This document shows, piece after piece, positions 7,404 through 10,124 of a stretch of DNA of 10,124 nt. The translations under genes were made by a program, and so were the position numbers. The DNA comes from Mansonella perstans (taxonomy: Eukaryota > Nematoda > Chromadorea > Rhabditida > Onchocercidae). The notes beneath the pieces are model-generated. The model was not told the DNA's origin, searched no databases, and saw only the letters and a program-made list of their open reading frames with translations. How positions within the stretch are numbered: the stretch's first letter is position 1; each line of letters begins with the position of its first letter. The stretch is from assembly GCA_037074765.1 (NCBI GenBank), contig JBAMDO010000501.1, positions 1 to 10,124 of the forward strand. The letters run 5' to 3'.

Positions 7404-9793
7404 ATGTTTGTTTATCAATTGCTGAAATGGACATCTGGCAGTTCTACTAACGAGAATGAAGAACAACAACCGGATGAAGAAATTAGTGAAAGACTTGCTG
7501 CGGAATTCGCTTCTGCTTGCATTTACTTACCCATTGCAATTAGCAATAATCTAATCTCACGTGAAGATCAGTTATATTTTTACGCTCGATATAAACTTAT
7601 TACACAGGGAAAAGCTGGTGAGTTTGTTTTCTGGATAGTGGTAACTACGTTGTGAATAAATTTTTTGAACTATTTAAAATATTTTCAAGTTAAAATTATT
7701 TATTTGTTGGAGTATTTTTTACGATTAGAAATTTAGGTATTGTTTTTTATTTGCAGTTTTTTTTTTTTTTTTTTTTTTTTAAGGTTTTTGGCTAAATCGA
7801 TTTTTTCTGGACATTGTGCTATTGATTAGTTTGATTCTAACTTTTTAACCTTGCAAGTTATTCCGCAGGATTTTGAACGCCATTAATATGACGGACTTAT
7901 ATTAGTAATAGTATATTATGTATGTAATTGTGCAATCTAGACATGAAATTTTATTGTATGTTTACTTTTATACGATCATAACAGATCCCAGTAGGAGGCC
8001 CAGAATATACGATATTGCTTGTCGTGAGAAATTCGATTCTTGGTTAGCGTTAAGCAATATGTCAACAGCGGAAGCCATGAGACAGTACGTTACGAAGCTT
8101 ATCGAACTCAATGTTGGTTGGGATGAAAACCAACCTTATCGTATGCGTTATGGTGTTAGACCGAGTGCAGCGGTAGATGTTGAATCAACCGAAGTAAGTT
8201 GCTTTGATTTATCATAAATTTACTTATATAAATGACGACATTATTTTTCTATGAGAGATAATTATTTTATCATGTATTTATGGTCATAATTTTAAAATTA
8301 ATGTCAGCTGAGCTTTTGACAAATCGTCAAACTTTCAAATTCTTTGATCCTTAACTCAGTGTTTTCAATTCCTTGCTGTTTCCTAACTTCATTATGGTTT
8401 TCATCATTTCAAATAAAAACGAATTATGAATTTTCAGTTTTCTATTTATTAGTTTGCATTGCTTATTTTACTTTGTCTTTTCATTCGTCATTCAGTTTTT
8501 TAGCTTGCTTTCAGTACAAATTGTTAGTTTTTTGAAATTTTCGTTACATTTCATGCATTAATCAGAATTTATTTTAATGGTTTTCTTTTGTGTTCGATAC
8601 TTTATTGTCCTTATTTTCCTTCATATGGATCTTTGGGTCATGCGAGTGAACTACAGATTATGAATCAAGTGAGGTTGTTCATCCTGATGTGAATGGAAAA
8701 GTTCTTTTTGATGCTTGTAATTTTTGGGAAGTGGGTTCGAACAAGTTAAAATTTCACTTTAATTATAAAATGTTTTACTTTTTTGCTATTATAGACCGAA
8801 TCATCTGGCATGAGCTTGGAGCAGATCGAATGGTTCGCTGCTTTAAATGAAGGCAATGTTGAGAAGCTAAAAGATCTTTTATCAAGCAATTTAGGATTTC
8901 TGGAGGAAAGAGATGAGAATCAAGTATGTCGATTGTATCCATATAAGTTTTTAACTTCATTTCTCAAATCAATTTATCACCCTCTACCCCTCCCCTTAAA
9001 TGAGAAGCATCTTTTCTTCTCCTGCTGCACTTTTTACTTCTTACGTGATATAACAGGGTGGATTCCGGATAGAATAGATTTTTGTCGTAGTCTATCCTAT
9101 TTTGTACGCTTTCTACGTTCGAACATTAAGATGAATCAACTTTCGTACCTTAATTTGAATAACTATTCCAGTTAACTGCACTCCACTGGGTTTCGGACCG
9201 TGGAAAATTAGAACTTGTTAAGTTTCTGATCGATGCTGGAGCTGATGTTAATATTCAAGATTACGATGGACAAACGCCTCTGCATTACGGTTATTATTTT
9301 AATAGTAAAAAGGATTTGTATATCTTTAAGTAATCAAGTATCATGGGAAGAGAGTTGAGTTTTCAGGATATTTTACAAAAAGAAATAGAGGGATGTATTT
9401 GCTGAGTTTCCATTGATAGCGACAATGTCGCATGTACATCTTGTTCTCGAAGGATTCTTTAAGATCTTATAAGGTAGGGTGATTAGTACTGTGAACAGCT
9501 TTTCTCATAATTTACAATTTTTTCCTACTAATAGTTAAAATCTCTCAACATTGTAAAGCCAAACCATTGCAGCTGTTTCATGTTCTCATCGATCTGTATC
9601 GGATTTTTTGCTCAAGAATGGTGCTGATCCTACAGTGGCTGATTTCGAGGGAAATTGTCCGTTGGATATCGTTAGTGATACAGTTATAAGGCAAATGTTG
9701 GAAGATGCCTTCCAAAAAAAGCGGGATTCTTCGATCATTGTTGGGAAGCATTTGATAAACAGATATAGACTTCTAATAGTGGGATTACTATGA
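7404..9793 (+). CDS. acbd6: ACBD6-like acyl-CoA-binding ankyrin-repeat protein, five exons, 296 aa
   Basis: Exons 7404-7617, 7985-8193, 8795-8923, 9172-9289 and 9573-9793 join to 891 nt ending in TGA, with every junction in phase. Residues about 28-117 form an acyl-CoA-binding domain: YARYK (60-64), REKFDSW (85-91) and AMRQYV (102-107) supply the two Tyr and two Lys positions that hold the CoA ligand in this family. After a linker come ankyrin repeats from about residue 150: LTALHWVSDRGKLELVKFLI, then GADVNIQDYDGQTPLHYA, then GADPTVADFEG. This order and the size (human ACBD6 282 aa) identify ACBD6. Known of the family: it binds long-chain acyl-CoA and supports N-myristoylation and lipid metabolism in the cytosol. 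The start is the first in-frame ATG, one base after a TTACAG acceptor, which fits spliced-leader trans-splicing. The last 25 or so residues (after about 270) do not look like ankyrin sequence and are the least certain. No transmembrane segment is evident. Confidence 0.93.
7757..7780 (+). repeat. Poly-T tract of 24 in ACBD6 intron 1
   Basis: Uninterrupted run of 24 T bases in the 367-bp first intron (7618-7984), directly after a TTTGCAG that could pass for an acceptor but leads into no coding sequence. Confidence 0.9.
8657..8730 (+). other. Possible cryptic or relic exon in ACBD6 intron 2
   Basis: Within the unusually long 601-bp second intron, CTACAG is followed by 74 nt that read DYESSEVVHPDVNGKVLFDA (the first codon needs a base from a preceding exon) and then a GTGGGT donor. 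The opening resembles the end of exon 2 (DVESTEV), hinting at a local duplication. Inclusion after the phase-0 exon 2 would shift the frame, so it is not added to the gene model. Confidence 0.3.
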
Positions 9794-9969
9794 AGTTATT
9801 TTTCTGCATCAAGCTAGCCCCTATATTGAACGTAACCAGAATCTGAATCTTATCTTGATTGTCTTTCCACTTTAGTGCTTTCGAGATTATGGTAGACAAG
9901 ATAATACAAATATTTTTTTAATTTTGACGTGATATCAGATTTTAAAGAAAATTGAATAAAGTTAATAAA
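9794..9969 (+). other. ACBD6 3' UTR with two poly(A) signals
   Basis: The stretch follows the TGA stop. AATAAA occurs at 9955-9960 and again at 9964-9969, giving a 3' UTR of roughly 180-200 nt. No structured element is obvious. Confidence 0.7.
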
Positions 9970-10124
9970 TTCGAGGTCTATTTGTTACTGAATTAAATTC
10001 GAGTTTCAGAGTACCTTGTTGGATTAAATGTAATCGTAATCCGATTTCTTTATCACACTGCTTTCCCAATTTATGAATACAAATTTTTTTTTTTGCTATA
10101 TTCTTTGAAACAGAAGGTAAAAAT
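9970..10124. other. Downstream flank, no supported gene
   Basis: AT-rich sequence without an open frame of note. An acceptor-like TTTGAAACAG lies near the right edge, but too little sequence follows to judge it. Confidence 0.5.

Noticed and set aside
8344..8535. Phe/Ser-rich + frame in ACBD6 intron 2
   Set aside because: It is a T-rich intronic open stretch with no homology and no consensus splice borders.
8938..9175. Read-through of ACBD6 exon 3 into intron 3
   Set aside because: The frame continues past a GTATGT donor by chance; the ankyrin repeat resumes exactly at 9172 after TTCCAG.
1..10124. tRNA or rRNA genes, CRISPR arrays, transposase genes, bacterial endosymbiont insertions
   Set aside because: I looked for these on both strands and saw nothing recognisable, though a diverged fragment could escape reading by eye.

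Overview
This window looks like nuclear DNA from a nematode. It is very AT-rich, with long homopolymer tracts, short introns bounded by GT...(T)TTTCAG, and acceptor-like sites just upstream of start codons of the kind used for spliced-leader trans-splicing. Intron sizes (81 to 601 bp) and composition suggest a filarial-type parasitic nematode, but the species cannot be fixed by eye. No bacterial, viral or intact transposon gene is evident.

Three split genes on the + strand could be rebuilt exon by exon, with splice phases that agree at every junction. (1) 664-2035, six exons, 217 aa: an eIF4H-type RRM translation factor (the C. elegans counterpart is DRR-2). (2) 5535-6641, three exons, 84 aa: a BolA2-type iron-sulfur partner protein with both expected metal-ligand residues. 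(3) 7404-9793, five exons, 296 aa: an ACBD6-type protein with an N-terminal acyl-CoA-binding domain and C-terminal ankyrin repeats. AATAAA signals follow genes 1 and 3.

Region by region: 1-663 is AT-rich upstream DNA with a 12-bp tandem repeat and a strong splice acceptor just before gene 1. 2036-5534 is a long gap holding the gene 1 3' UTR (with a possible RNA hairpin), an opposed poly-T/poly-A pair, and several stretches that look coding but have no proper start (3046-3357, 4296-4370, 4690-5008). I read these as relic or unrecognised exons. 5009-5491 carries an inverted pair of AGGTCA half-sites upstream of BolA2. 6642-7403 separates BolA2 from ACBD6 and holds a fully consensus intron just after the BolA2 stop, a perfect TGACGTCA site and a perfect 9-bp inverted repeat before the ACBD6 start. 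9794-10124 is ACBD6 3' UTR and flank.

The three genes share orientation but no common pathway: translation initiation, cytosolic iron-sulfur/glutaredoxin handling, and acyl-CoA binding. BolA2 and ACBD6 are about 760 bp apart with no canonical AATAAA between them, so co-transcription is possible but unproven. I found no evidence for a novel multi-gene system; the notable points are regulatory or structural oddities and the unexplained coding-like islands.
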